This document shows, piece by piece, positions 54,404 to 64,000 of a DNA stretch of 64,000 nt; within the stretch, counting starts at the first letter, position 1; every line of letters begins with the position of its first letter. The notes under the pieces are model-generated. The model did not search any database. It worked only from the letters and a program-made list of their open reading frames with translations, and had not been told where the DNA came from. Both the position numbers and the translations under genes were made by a program. The stretch spans positions 31,595,806-31,659,805 of the forward strand of contig NC_049982.1 of NCBI RefSeq assembly GCF_000003815.2. The letters run 5' to 3'. The stretch is from Branchiostoma floridae. Taxonomy: Eukaryota > Chordata > Leptocardii > Amphioxiformes > Branchiostomatidae.

Positions 54404-55175
54404 ACTTTTGTGTTGGAAGAAAGTTTAGCTTTATACTATGAATCTTATGTGTATGATTTGTGAACTGACTGAGTTTACGGTAGAGACACTGATTTTTTTT
54501 CAGAGCACAAATCACGGTCTTCGCTGTTGATTCTATCGTAGACGCTTCTCCACATCTTGTCCATGTATGAAAAATACATTGTGAGACTTGGCAATCTTTT
54601 TTTATACGGGATAACTGTGCGGAGTTTTGTTTCTCTTCTTTGAGTCTATTCTTACTAGATTGACATTGTATTTCTATCTGTTTTCACATGTAGTCTGAGG
54701 TGTATTTGTTACACTCACGAGAAAGAGATATATATATAGGAATGTGTGATTATTTTTGGAAGAATGTCTTGGTTTCAAACATTCCCCAGTGAGGCGCTAC
54801 TCTGAAGCCCTCGCATTAACCCAGAGATTTGTTACTAGGATTTTGGAATTCAAGACCTGACGAAAGGAAGTAGCTAGAGGCAATGGCTTCCGTGCTGACG
54901 CGGTCTGTTTCCTTCGTAGGCAACATTAGGCCACAGCAAGTAAATCTTGTGGATGATTTCGGGACAAATTCTTTTTTTCGGAGATGGTCAACATATGATG
55001 AGAAAGTACCAAAATAGGAAGATATGTCGCTTCGTAGCCTAATGATTGCACTTGTAGAAGTGGCACTAGTGAGGTAGCCATTGCTGTGGCTGTAGGAGTG
55101 AAAATACTAGTAGTTGGATAGTTGCAATTCACTTTTTTCGGTGAAATCTGCGAACGCTTACGAAGCCGTGAGAGA
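54404..55175. other. No gene seen
   Basis: Unassigned AT-rich sequence. Confidence 0.35.
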
Positions 55176-55402
55176 CTTGTAACAGTAGTTCACCCTTTTC
55201 CGTTGGGTAACCTAGATTCGTTGCTTTAAAAAGCTAGGTGTAAGAGATTTCAGGTCAACAACATGGGTTTCAAATGTCAACATTTACAAGACAATGCAAT
55301 GAGAAACTACCTTCCATCGACTTAACGATCCCCAAATACCCTATCTTTATATACAACGGATATAGGTTACCCTACGGATAAAGGTGAACTAACGTTAACA
55401 CG
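55176..55402. mobile_element. MITE of the 'CCTTTATCCG' family, copy 1
   Basis: The left arm 'cttgtaacagtagttcaccc', 'ttttccgttgggtaacctag' pairs with the right arm 'ggttaccctacggataaagg', 'tgaactaacgtt'. Imperfect arms of about 45 bp; total 227 bp. Confidence 0.7.
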
Positions 55403-55856
55403 TAGGTCGTTCAGAACGTAACAGGGCGTAGTGGAACTCATTTCTGTAAACTAAAAAGTCTTTGCTGAATGGTCATTTCTGGTGCCATGAAATCTGCATG
55501 GACATTGTGAAAATATTGGATTAGAAGCACTATGTATGGTAAGAAGTGGGGATGTGTCCCAACCAGGACAGAGATAGAGATCTCTAGAGTTGACATGCAC
55601 ACTTCTGGTCGCATTTCTCCAGTGAAGAACCCCTCACATACCGGGTGTTCAGAAATGCGTGGCTCGCAAGAAAATGTCGACAACAATTTTGAAATTTAGC
55701 AGACATAAAAAGACAACTTGTACTTTAGGCCGAAGCATGTAAATTTTATGGATAAATCATCTACAGATTCCAAATTTAGCGAGAGAGTGTTAAAAAAGAT
55801 GGGTAAAAAAACTATATCTAGATTTTGTGGCCATGGCTACATGTTCCTCACTAGTG

Positions 55857-56098
55857 TCACTTGTAACGCTGGTTCACCTTTATCCGAGGGTAACCTTTAT
55901 TCGTCGTTTGTGCAAAAAAACGTATTTAGGGATATAGAGGCGACGGACGGTGGTTTTAAATCGGAACATTTTGAAAATATTGCAAATTTGAAACCAGCAC
56001 TGTCAGCAGACTTCATACTCCTAAATGTGCTGTTTTTAAAGACAACGGATAAAAGTCACCCCACGGATAAAGGCGAACGAGTGTTACAAGTACAATCA
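55857..56098. mobile_element. MITE of the 'CCTTTATCCG' family, copy 2
   Basis: Left 'cacttgtaacgctggttcac', 'ctttatccgagggtaacctt'; right 'gtcaccccacggataaaggc', 'gaacgagtgttacaag'. Total 242 bp. The 151-codon plus-strand frame spanning 55718-56173 is largely this element and is not a gene. Confidence 0.75.
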
Positions 56099-56099
56099 A

Positions 56100-56908
56100 G
56101 GCTACCACTTGATATATTTTCCATCTGGGTACTTTCTCATCATCGACGAAGGGGGGGGGGGGGCTTCTTTTAAACAAAATCAGGCGAAAATTAATGATCG
56201 TGCAGATGTCATCTATATACTTTTGCTGTGGCCTTATAGTCTCTACCAAACTCCCGCCTGGTCGAATAAGGGGACCTTGTCCAAGTTAGGAATAAAAGCC
56301 TAGTAGGAGTTGATTGGCCTGTTGGCCGGCCTGAAGTCGCAAACTGTACATCTCTGGTGTGTTTTCTGCCTTATTTGGCCAGCGACCAGCGACCTGTTGA
56401 ACCTGGTAGAGGCTAGTATGCCCGTGTTATGCTAATTCCTGTACTTATATGATCAGGCTGTTGTTTTCTGAACGCCCTTCAAAAAAACACCCCTTTTTGT
56501 GCGAGATTGGTCAATACAAAGAAGCTAGAGAATACAAATCCCCAAGTTAGTTGACTGTAACATCTGGCACACCCTCTAAGAACACATGTATACAGTCAAC
56601 ACGTGGACTGGCCCACCAAATATTTTATTCCTTATCTCTAGATCTCTTACACATACAGGTTACAAAGTTCACAATAAATAATACAATGTGTACAACAATT
56701 CGCCTGTTTAGACTCTAAGTGGGTATACACTTCGCGACGGTTGAGGTTCATTAAAGGGAGTTAATGTACGTGTTGTGGATACAAATGGCACAAACAAAGA
56801 GCGGGTTTTACGCCTTAAATCCCCTAAGCTGACCAGTATCACAGGTTAGGTCAACAGTGTGTCCAACCGGCCGGAGTGTGTCCATGGTGATAGGTCGACA
56901 AATGTGTA
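56100..56908. other. No gene seen; repeat fragments
   Basis: Bases 56170-56240 resemble the end of the 'GATGTCATCCATA...GGCCTTA' MITE family, and 56225-56430 share words with 4920-5420. A G-run lies at 56152-56163. Confidence 0.4.
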
Positions 56909-57107
56909 TACTGTAGATGCAGAAATGTTCGCGGTGGTTTTTTTTTGACGTTTTCGCGGTGGCCACTTCACCGCGAACTTAAAGCCACCGCGAATATTTT
57001 TTCACTATGATATGAGACTGCAGTCTAACTTAAAACCACAGTGAAAACTCTAAATTTTGCCGCTAATGCGAAATTAAATCCCCGCGAACATAAATGCATT
57101 TACAGTA
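56909..57107. mobile_element. MITE of the 'TACTGTAAATGC' family, copy 2
   Basis: Ends TACTGTAGATGC and GCATTTACAGTA, with the internal order 'gaaatgttcgcggtggtttt', 'accgcgaacttaaagccacc', 'gagactgcagtc' and 'ccccgcgaacataaat' shared with 13138-13349. Confidence 0.8.
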
Positions 57108-57953
57108 CAACAGGCCACCCTTTTTAACATCACTACAGATAAGGTCAAAATATATATTTCGTATCTCCTAACTAAAAAAACGAACATGTTACAGAAATCT
57201 GTTATTTCAAGACTAAAATTCTGTGTTTTTTCTTCAAGAATTCGTTCCGTTCCACTTATAATCTTAACAATTATTTGATAGGAAATGCATGACATAGCGT
57301 GTACATACTATGGGCGAACTTTGTTGATTGAGCAAATAAAAGTTTGCATTTAATCGCATCAAAAACGAGATCTTTACAACGTGCTAGGTGTGGACGTGTA
57401 TCAACACCTATTTACTAATCTTTAGAATAACTGAGATACCAACTTCACCCACGTTTATGTTCTTATCCTGGGAAAATACAGATGTAGCCAGTTTAAAATA
57501 AACCATCATTGGGTAAATACCGCTTTTGGCAAGATGGCGGGCGTATCTTACATATAGAACAACATCACCTATTTACAATGGCCAAAAAAAACTATGCACG
57601 TTTATATATATATATATCATACGACCTGTCGTACCATAGAACGATAAAAGAATATTTCTTGCATTTTGCGTTGCTTTGTACGACTACATCTCTGTTAACA
57701 TCGATACTAATATACGTTACATCTTTCGTATTTCTTAACATTTATCAGAAAAAATACATCCAACTTGAACACGTTGTTTCAATTCAGTTCGCAGCAATAT
57801 TCTCTCTCTCTCTCTCTTTTCTTTACAACATCTTATAAACAGTTCTTTTACGGTGGCTGTTGATATTTCAAAATATCTGACCAACATACCTTGAAAGTTT
57901 TCGTCAACAAATACAGCAGAATTTTTTATGATATATGTTTTTGTGTGTCGATC
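57108..57953. other. 3' flank of the GPCR; no gene seen
   Basis: AT-rich; the frame at 57509-57838 (+) has hydrophobic stretches but no start context, domain or splice support. No close AATAAA equivalent on the minus strand is certain. Confidence 0.4.
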
Positions 57954-59030
57954 TCATGGTTGGCGAGGAGCAGTTGAAGTTGTCGGCTCGTCCTGTGCCC
58001 AGTTCCGAGGATTACCACAGAAGCACACGGTGTTTCCAGTTTGGAAGCACAGCAACTTTTTGAACGCTCGGCGAAATTCCTTGTTCATGAAGGCGTAAAC
58101 ACACGGGTTTAGGAGAGAGTTGATGTAACCCAGCCAAAGTACCACGGAGTACAGCTGTTCGGGGATTGTACAGCCACACAACGGAGTGATGGTGAAGACG
58201 GTGAAGTAAGGAGTCCAGCAGATTATGAAGGCTCCAAGAACGGCGGCTAGAGTTCGCGTTGCCTTGTGCTCGTTTGCCAAGTTTTGATTCTGTCGCCGGT
58301 TCGCGTCGCGGACTTCTGGTTGCAGGGCGTTGATTCGATTCGCCTGCTCCTTCGCGATTAGGAATATTCTGAAGTACGTAACACACATGATGATAAGAGG
58401 GATATAATAGGTGCCAAACGCGACTATCATGATGTAGGGTACGTTGGTGTTGTTGAAACTACACTGGGTAGGATCGTCTACGTTCTGTAACCGACCGTCT
58501 TGCGTGTTCCAACCGACCCAGATAGGAAGAAAGGACACCAGCAGAGACACGATCCAGACTACGGCGATCGCCATGAACGCTTTCTGTCTACACATCTTGT
58601 TACTGTACGTAAAAGGGCGAGTGATGGCGTAATATCTGTCCAAACTGATGGCGAATAGATTGAGAATTGAAGCCGTGCAGCAAAGTACGTCCAGAGAGAC
58701 CCACAAGTTACACATGATCAGCCCGAAGTTCCAGTAACGGGTCACTTCGAATATTGTACTGAAGGGAAGCACCAGCACACCGACTAGAAGGTCCGCTACG
58801 GCGAGGGAAACCACGAAGTAGTTTGTGATGTTTCTGAGTCGTCGGTTCACCACAGCAGCCAAGCAGACGAGGACGTTTCCTATGATGGTTCCGAGGGTGA
58901 TGATTCCGAGGAACGTGCCGACGAGAACGGCAGCGAAGAGAGTCTTGCCGCCATACGGGGCCCTGGCGTCCACACCGCCGCCTGGAAGTAGCGTCGCGTT
59001 GTCGGTCACAGCTACGCTCACATTCTCCAT
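57954..59030 (-). CDS. Class A amine GPCR, histamine-H2-receptor-like, intronless
   Basis: Seven-transmembrane plasma-membrane receptor of 358 aa in one exon. N-glycosylation sites N3 and N11. Landmarks: GN in TM1 (51-52), SLAVAD in TM2 with D80 (2.50), C107 and C190 for the extracellular disulfide, amine-binding D114 (3.32) in SLDVLCCTASILNLF, DRY at 131-133, P211 (5.50), CWTPYF at 271-276 in TM6, LGYINSLLNPCVY in TM7 (NPxxY 308-312), and a Cys-rich tail (C328, C336, C338) for palmitoylation. TM3, EQANRIN, EHKATRTLAAVLGAFIICW and VVLWLGY resemble vertebrate H2 receptors most. Position 5.42 is V203 rather than Asp and 5.46 is T207, so histamine binding is not assured. Octopamine/D1-like or trace-amine-like ligands remain possible. 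The first ATG of the open frame is used. Confidence 0.93.
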   Translation of the reverse strand: MENVSVAVTDNATLLPGGGVDARAPYGGKTLFAAVLVGTFLGIITLGTIIGNVLVCLAAVVNRRLRNITNYFVVSLAVADLLVGVLVLPFSTIFEVTRYWNFGLIMCNLWVSLDVLCCTASILNLFAISLDRYYAITRPFTYSNKMCRQKAFMAIAVVWIVSLLVSFLPIWVGWNTQDGRLQNVDDPTQCSFNNTNVPYIMIVAFGTYYIPLIIMCVTYFRIFLIAKEQANRINALQPEVRDANRRQNQNLANEHKATRTLAAVLGAFIICWTPYFTVFTITPLCGCTIPEQLYSVVLWLGYINSLLNPCVYAFMNKEFRRAFKKLLCFQTGNTVCFCGNPRNWAQDEPTTSTAPRQP

Positions 59031-59949
59031 TCTGGTTCCTCTTGTACCCCTGTGAGGTCGACATGGGGAAGGGAAAACACACGGGAAGAGGAGAACATTA
59101 GTACAGAGTCTCTTCTCTGATCTCTTACGTTGTTCTAGTCGACAGGAGGGTCTTAATGGGGATTTGATGAGGTGCCAATGAGTGAGTGCTTGCGCTTGGA
59201 TCCCCCGACCGGTACCTCTCGCTATTAACCCAACAGTACGACTCTGTATGTACCAGAGGTCAGACGGTGACAGGTTGGGTTTGATCAGGGGTCGCCTGTC
59301 AGATTAAAGAGTTAAGGCTTGCGTACTGGTCACACCGTGTGACACTGACAAATGCTCTCGGCGATAACCACGACAGGTCCCGAGCATTCTGATAGGCATC
59401 TACGGTAAACGAAAACAAATGGAAAACGAGTCCAAAAAAATTTGAGTGGCATTCGCACTGTCTTTTCTGACGCTGGTGAAGAATTCGCCCGTCATTATCT
59501 CATAATTCTGTGTATTTATCGACCAGTCAGTTTGATATGACGTCATGCGTCGACAGGTTGTGCCAAGCTCGGGACCGTTCACTATTAACCCTAGAAGGGG
59601 ACAGGCTATCCTTTCAATCAAGAATTCGTGTCCGGTGCACATTCATAGACGTTTCCAACAATCGATTAATCGATATTTTATCAGTTTAAAAAATCTTGCA
59701 GTACCAAACGTTTTGTACATACAAAAATGGCCATAGATCGTTCATTAGATATCGTAAAAGTACAATCAAATAGGTCTATAATTAGCACCCTTCGTTGGCT
59801 TACGCGTTGGGCTTCTTTAACTTTGTGTCTTAATGTTTACTGATCGTGTGTCAGGTGTTCTATTGTCCACCTGACGCGACATATAGGCAGAAAATAGTAC
59901 ATATATAGCCACCTAAAGCCCAACACTTAAAACTGCTAGGGAGGCTATC
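59031..59949. other. 5' flank of the GPCR; no gene seen
   Basis: Unique sequence with probable promoter and 5' UTR of the receptor. No TATA box or repeat end can be assigned with confidence. Confidence 0.4.
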
Positions 59950-60355
59950 TATGATGCCATTTTGATTTGATTATATGGATGACATACGCGCGCGCATCAA
60001 TTTTCGGCCGTTTCCAAATAAAAGAAAAATAAACTTTCGGCCATACCCTAAATAGTATAAAGCAATTGCAAAATGAGCAAAGAATATCATAAGGCGGATA
60101 CTGATGCTGTGAAAATACAAAAAACAAAAATGAAGAAGATATTTTTGGCACACCATACTCTTTGTGTTTTGTCGTCTGTTCAGCTTTTTCTTGATCACAT
60201 AGATTTCAGAATGGAGACACCGTACAACTTTTATATACGCTCGCTTGCATCAGTTTTTGTTGTTGTTTTTATTGTTTTGCTTTGTTTTGTTTTGTTTTGT
60301 TTTGTTTTCAAAGGATGCCATCCATATACTAGTAATCAAATCAACATGGCCAATT
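59950..60355. mobile_element. MITE, 'GGCCATGTTGATTTGA' family, copy 2
   Basis: 'atgccattttgatttgatta' with 'tatggatgacatacgcgcgc' and 'gcatcaattttcgg' at the left is mirrored by 'cgctcgcttgcatcagtttt', 'aaggatgccatccatatact' and 'aatcaaatcaacatggcca' at the right. A (GTTTT)n tract is at about 60285-60308. Confidence 0.75.
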
Positions 60356-60429
60356 GCTATTCAGGATACTTGGTCACAGCAGAAATGTAAAACGAGAGAG
60401 AATTGCTAATGCCTGGTGCATCGGAACTA

Positions 60430-60610
60430 TAGAGTTCCGCAGCCTTATACCTTCGCAAAATGATTTTAACCATTTACGATTGAACTGACGTATTCTAAAA
60501 AGTTGATTATGCAAACTCGTTTTCATAAACGATGTCAATAAATGACCTTCTCTTCCCAAACCAAGAGTTCGGCAACCTCATACCTCCATGAAACATATAT
60601 TATGGAAATG
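60430..60610. mobile_element. Fragments of the 7.2-kb repeat family
   Basis: 'agagttcggcaacctcatac' 'ctccatgaaa' (about 60565-60595) is the complement of the right edge of 7186-8305. A weaker copy, 'agagttccgcagccttatac' 'cttcg', is at about 60430-60456. Confidence 0.6.
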
Positions 60611-61347
60611 CCTTACTCATTGAGTAATTTATGCACGGTGGTGCTGACCTTCAACTAACTTGTACTTGTCACAAGCGTGAGTTTCTCAGCATTTGGTATT
60701 AAGTGGTCTTTTTTTTCAAAATCAGACGACAATTAGAGCGCTGATGTCATCCATAGAATTTACTTGAGATGGCCTTATACTAGAACGGGTAGTATTACCC
60801 TCTAAGCAGGCATAACGTGTCGAAACAATAGACAGATTAGTATGCTAATCCGGGAATGCCGGAGAACCACTTGACAGAAATGGGTATCCATTTTCACCAA
60901 AATCCCACATTAACCCCTCTTATCTTCTCATTTTACTGTTCTCTTTGCAAACTTTGCAAACTTGCATACCAATTTTTGTTATAACAATTCTTTGGTTCAA
61001 GTAACACGTTAATGTTTCCTAAATCCTTTTGAAAGTAGTGCCTGAAATTTCGAGTTATGTTACTTCGACAGCTTTTGCTTTTTGTTTGTTGCTATTCTAC
61101 TGAGTAGTATATTCAATATCGCAATAGGTCTTTGATCATGCTTGCGTTGTATTTTTGTGTGAGATCAAGGAAGATATCGTTACTATCTCTTGCGTTGTTT
61201 GAATGTACAACCAATGAGGTTAGATATTCAACACCCATGCATACAAGTTGTGAATATATTCTTGTTAGCTTCTGTCCGCTCACAGTGATCGTTACCTTGG
61301 CAACAAGCTCCTGCGATTGACCAGAATGTTACCACGTCAGTACAACA
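60611..61347. other. No gene seen
   Basis: Bases 60710-60785 carry an end of the 'GATGTCATCCATA...GGCCTTA' MITE family. The rest is unassigned. Confidence 0.4.
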
Positions 61348-61610
<263 letters not shown>

Positions 61611-62019
61611 CGTATATGGGTGTCCTTGACAAGCGATGAAGAAGGGTAGCACAGGACAACGAGGTCAAAGACCGTGCCTTTACATAAATAAACGCCACGT
61701 GTTAGTCTAAAATCCAGCCAATGTTTATCTTGGAAGCGACGGCTGGCGCAAACAAGGCCGGTTCCCAGGCTAACACCACGTGGGGCGAAAAACAACAACT
61801 TTGTATTGATAAACACTGCCATTTATCATACTTACGACTTTTGTAAACTAATAAAGTAAAAGGAATGTTAAAACTAAATAAAACGGCGTATACATGTATA
61901 TTCCATAGTACAAAAAAAGTGAATGGTAAGTCCTTTGCCATTTGCCCTCTTATATTATGCCCTGTACAGTATGATACGATAGAAGCCGTCTAATTTGCAC
62001 AACCCATTTGCCAGCGCAT
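61611..62019. other. No gene seen
   Basis: Unassigned sequence. Confidence 0.35.
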
Positions 62020-62270
62020 TTGGTGCAATTATCCGTAAGTTGCAACAAAGCGAAGTTATCCAGATGGACCGCACCACCACGGGATTTTGAGGGATTCTGT
62101 GCAATTAACAGAAGTGTGCGGTTATCCGTAGTGCAATTAACTAGCTTCTGCTGTATCTGGATGGTGCAACAAAGCGAAGTTATCCACCACGAGATTTTGG
62201 GATTCTGCGCAATCAACAGAAGTGTGCGGTTATCCGTAGTGCAATTAACTGTCTTCTTCTGTAGAACCCA
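62020..62270. repeat. Tandem duplication, about 120 bp
   Basis: Two copies sharing 'gcaacaaagcgaagttatcc', 'gattctg.gcaat.aacagaa' and 'tgtgcggttatccgtagtgc' 'aattaact'. The first copy has an extra 'agatggaccgcaccaccacg' stretch. Confidence 0.8.
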
Positions 62271-63007
62271 GGGTTGTAGCCAGCACCTGTCCTTCAGTCC
62301 TTTGAAGGAATTTTGCAGCTGGGGACTGAAAAACGTTTTCCCCATTCCGTCCCCTAGGACAGACAAAATTGATATGTAAAGATATAAAAAAAACTGAAAC
62401 CCATGTGTTCTTCTTAACCAAAACAGATGCCATTGAACAGCTTAGTCTACAAGCAAAATTTGCACATCAAAATGCAGGAAATATTGTTTCAGAGGGTCTT
62501 GATTTAAAAATTTTCTGGGACCCAGACCCCCTAGAAATGACGCGCAACGTCACGCCATGCCTTCGGTGCTCGATAGGATTCCCATACAAAATCAAGGGGA
62601 CTGAAAATGATTTCAGGCTGGCTACAACCCTGGTAGAACCTATTTCGGAGTGAAACATGTGAAGTTAACTTTCTTTTCCCCGTACTCCTCTTTTTTTCTT
62701 GTGGTCACTCTTGCATGCTTGGGCAATTTTCTCCAAAGAGACCGCCCTCATACAGGAAGTCATTAGGACTAAGTCCACGCTGTAGGCGAAACATGTTGGC
62801 ATACCATATCAAGCTATCTATCTCTGGCAAGAAACTCTAGCTGTCCACTGAAATAGGTGACAACAAATCGCGTCGTGTTTTCGTGCGTTGTTATAATACT
62901 CTTTAGCGGTTCAGTTATTATAAGAAGTCTTCTTTTTTGTCTACTTAAAAATTTTGTTTTGTAAGGAAATGTCCGTTTGCAGTGCTATAAGATTTTTTTC
63001 TATTTTC
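62271..63007. other. No gene seen
   Basis: Unassigned sequence. 'gtagaacccagggttgtagc' at 62260 and 'ggctacaaccctggtagaac' at about 62620 are inverted, so a decayed palindromic element of about 380 bp (62260-62640) is likely. Confidence 0.45.
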
Positions 63008-63130
63008 TTTTGGACAGACGAGGACAATGTAACACTGCACTCAAGTTAGTAATTTAGACATATATCAACATTGCCACATACACAGTACTGACAGGAGGTA
63101 GCCTTTTCTTTTAACTCCCTGACCGAAGAT
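63008..63130 (-). repeat. Truncated copy of the SINE at 50362-50645
   Basis: 'ttggacagacgaggacaatg', 'gcactcaagttagtaattta' and 'acatacacagtactgacagg' match 50362-50475. The tRNA-like head is missing. Confidence 0.7.
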
Positions 63131-64000
63131 AAGTTTATGCCTTGGTAGTACGACTAAATTGCATACATTTTGAGTTTGAAATAACGTTTTATGTAGTACT
63201 GAGGTAGACACATACACCGATTGTACTTGCAGCTATACAACGTACTAGAGAACACCCATATACCAAAACAACGTATTACACTTGTATATAAAACGCCGAG
63301 ACAACAAAGTATATTCAATATCGCATGCACTATGCATATGTAAATTGTTCCGTGAGCCTTACTTGCAGTGTTCGTTTATGAAATTCTATCTGTATATTAT
63401 ACACAGCCAAATAAACAACATGGAAGAAGATAAATATACATGAAATTAAATCTAGAAGTAGATTTATTTTCCCACACAACCAATTTTCTGAGCGACGTTT
63501 CGAATGTTTTCATCTGCCTCAGTATTTGGCGTATGATGAATTCCTTACCGCACATATTGTACCTATGTGTCTAAATGACCTTCAATGCAAACCTTATTGA
63601 ATGTTAGCCCAAATGAAGTCAAAAGAACAACTTTGGCACACAAAAAAGAAGAGGGTCACCAACCTTGTCCAGCTTGGGGGCAGTGTCCTACATTCGGTCC
63701 TACGAATCAGTTTTTTTCCCAGCGACGCCCTAGCACCTAATGCACTCACAATAGAAGCCGGGCCATTTTGGCTAAGACGCAAATTTCCCAACCCGTTTTT
63801 CTCGTCCACTTTGCGAAAGAACTAAACTCTCCTATCACACGGGCCAGCGAAGTCAGACAAATGTTGTTCCAGGTCGCCCTGTTTGCGTTCTTCCTCGCTG
63901 GCTTATGTAAACCGTAACGTCAAACCAAACCTGCAGTCAGAAACGTGACTGCCATACGATATGCCGACTTTTCTCCATATCTATGTATATATCTGAGGGA
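63131..64000. other. No gene seen
   Basis: Unassigned sequence. Frames at 63594-63825 overlap on both strands and have no recognised domain. Confidence 0.35.

Noticed and set aside
55718-56173. 151-codon frame on the plus strand
   Set aside because: Most of it lies in an inverted-repeat MITE (55857-56098) and ends in a poly-G tract.

Overview
The window is eukaryotic, from an invertebrate deuterostome, most likely a lancelet (Branchiostoma). This is inferred from animal genes with GT-AG introns, an intronless histamine-H2-like amine receptor, and a very dense mix of small inverted-repeat DNA transposons, non-LTR retrotransposon tails, tRNA- and 5S-derived SINEs, minisatellites and satellites. 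Only about 5% of the bases belong to recognisable host genes. The species is not proven from the sequence alone.

Three genes are secure. (1) SIL1, the nucleotide exchange factor for the ER Hsp70 BiP, is on the minus strand at 10786-19623 in eight coding exons (489 aa). (2) GRPEL1, the mitochondrial GrpE-type nucleotide exchange factor for mtHsp70, is on the plus strand at 28022-31644 in three exons (222 aa). (3) A 358-aa class A amine GPCR is in a single exon at 57954-59030, minus strand. SIL1 and GRPEL1 do the same biochemical job in two compartments and lie head to head. Almost all of the 8.4 kb between them is mobile DNA: a TA-flanked MITE, a TTAA-flanked element, a 1.1-kb element with perfect 26-bp inverted ends, and a 5-kb foldback-like structure built from a 135-bp satellite.

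Weaker coding signals: two same-phase minus-strand exons at 2000-2203 and 3804-4097 that look like an acidic, repeat-bearing cytoplasmic tail with an NPxY-type motif; a possible first exon at 43156-43248 (+); and a possible 5' exon at 41110-41477 (-) abutting a palindrome that contains the assembly gap.

Layout: 0-4.1 kb, tail exons and microsatellites; 4.1-10.1 kb, repeats; 10.1-19.7 kb, SIL1 with a tandemly duplicated 3' end and repeat-filled introns; 19.7-27.6 kb, transposon block; 28.0-31.9 kb, GRPEL1; 32-43 kb, LINE tails, a nested TTAA element, a 35-bp minisatellite grown from a transposon end, a GC-rich element and the gapped palindrome; 44-57 kb, MITEs, a 155-bp tandem repeat, a deleted mariner, SINEs, LINE tails, two more foldback structures and a MITE pair; 58-59 kb, the GPCR; 59-64 kb, MITE, GT microsatellite and little else. 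All family calls come from reading motifs; no database search was run.
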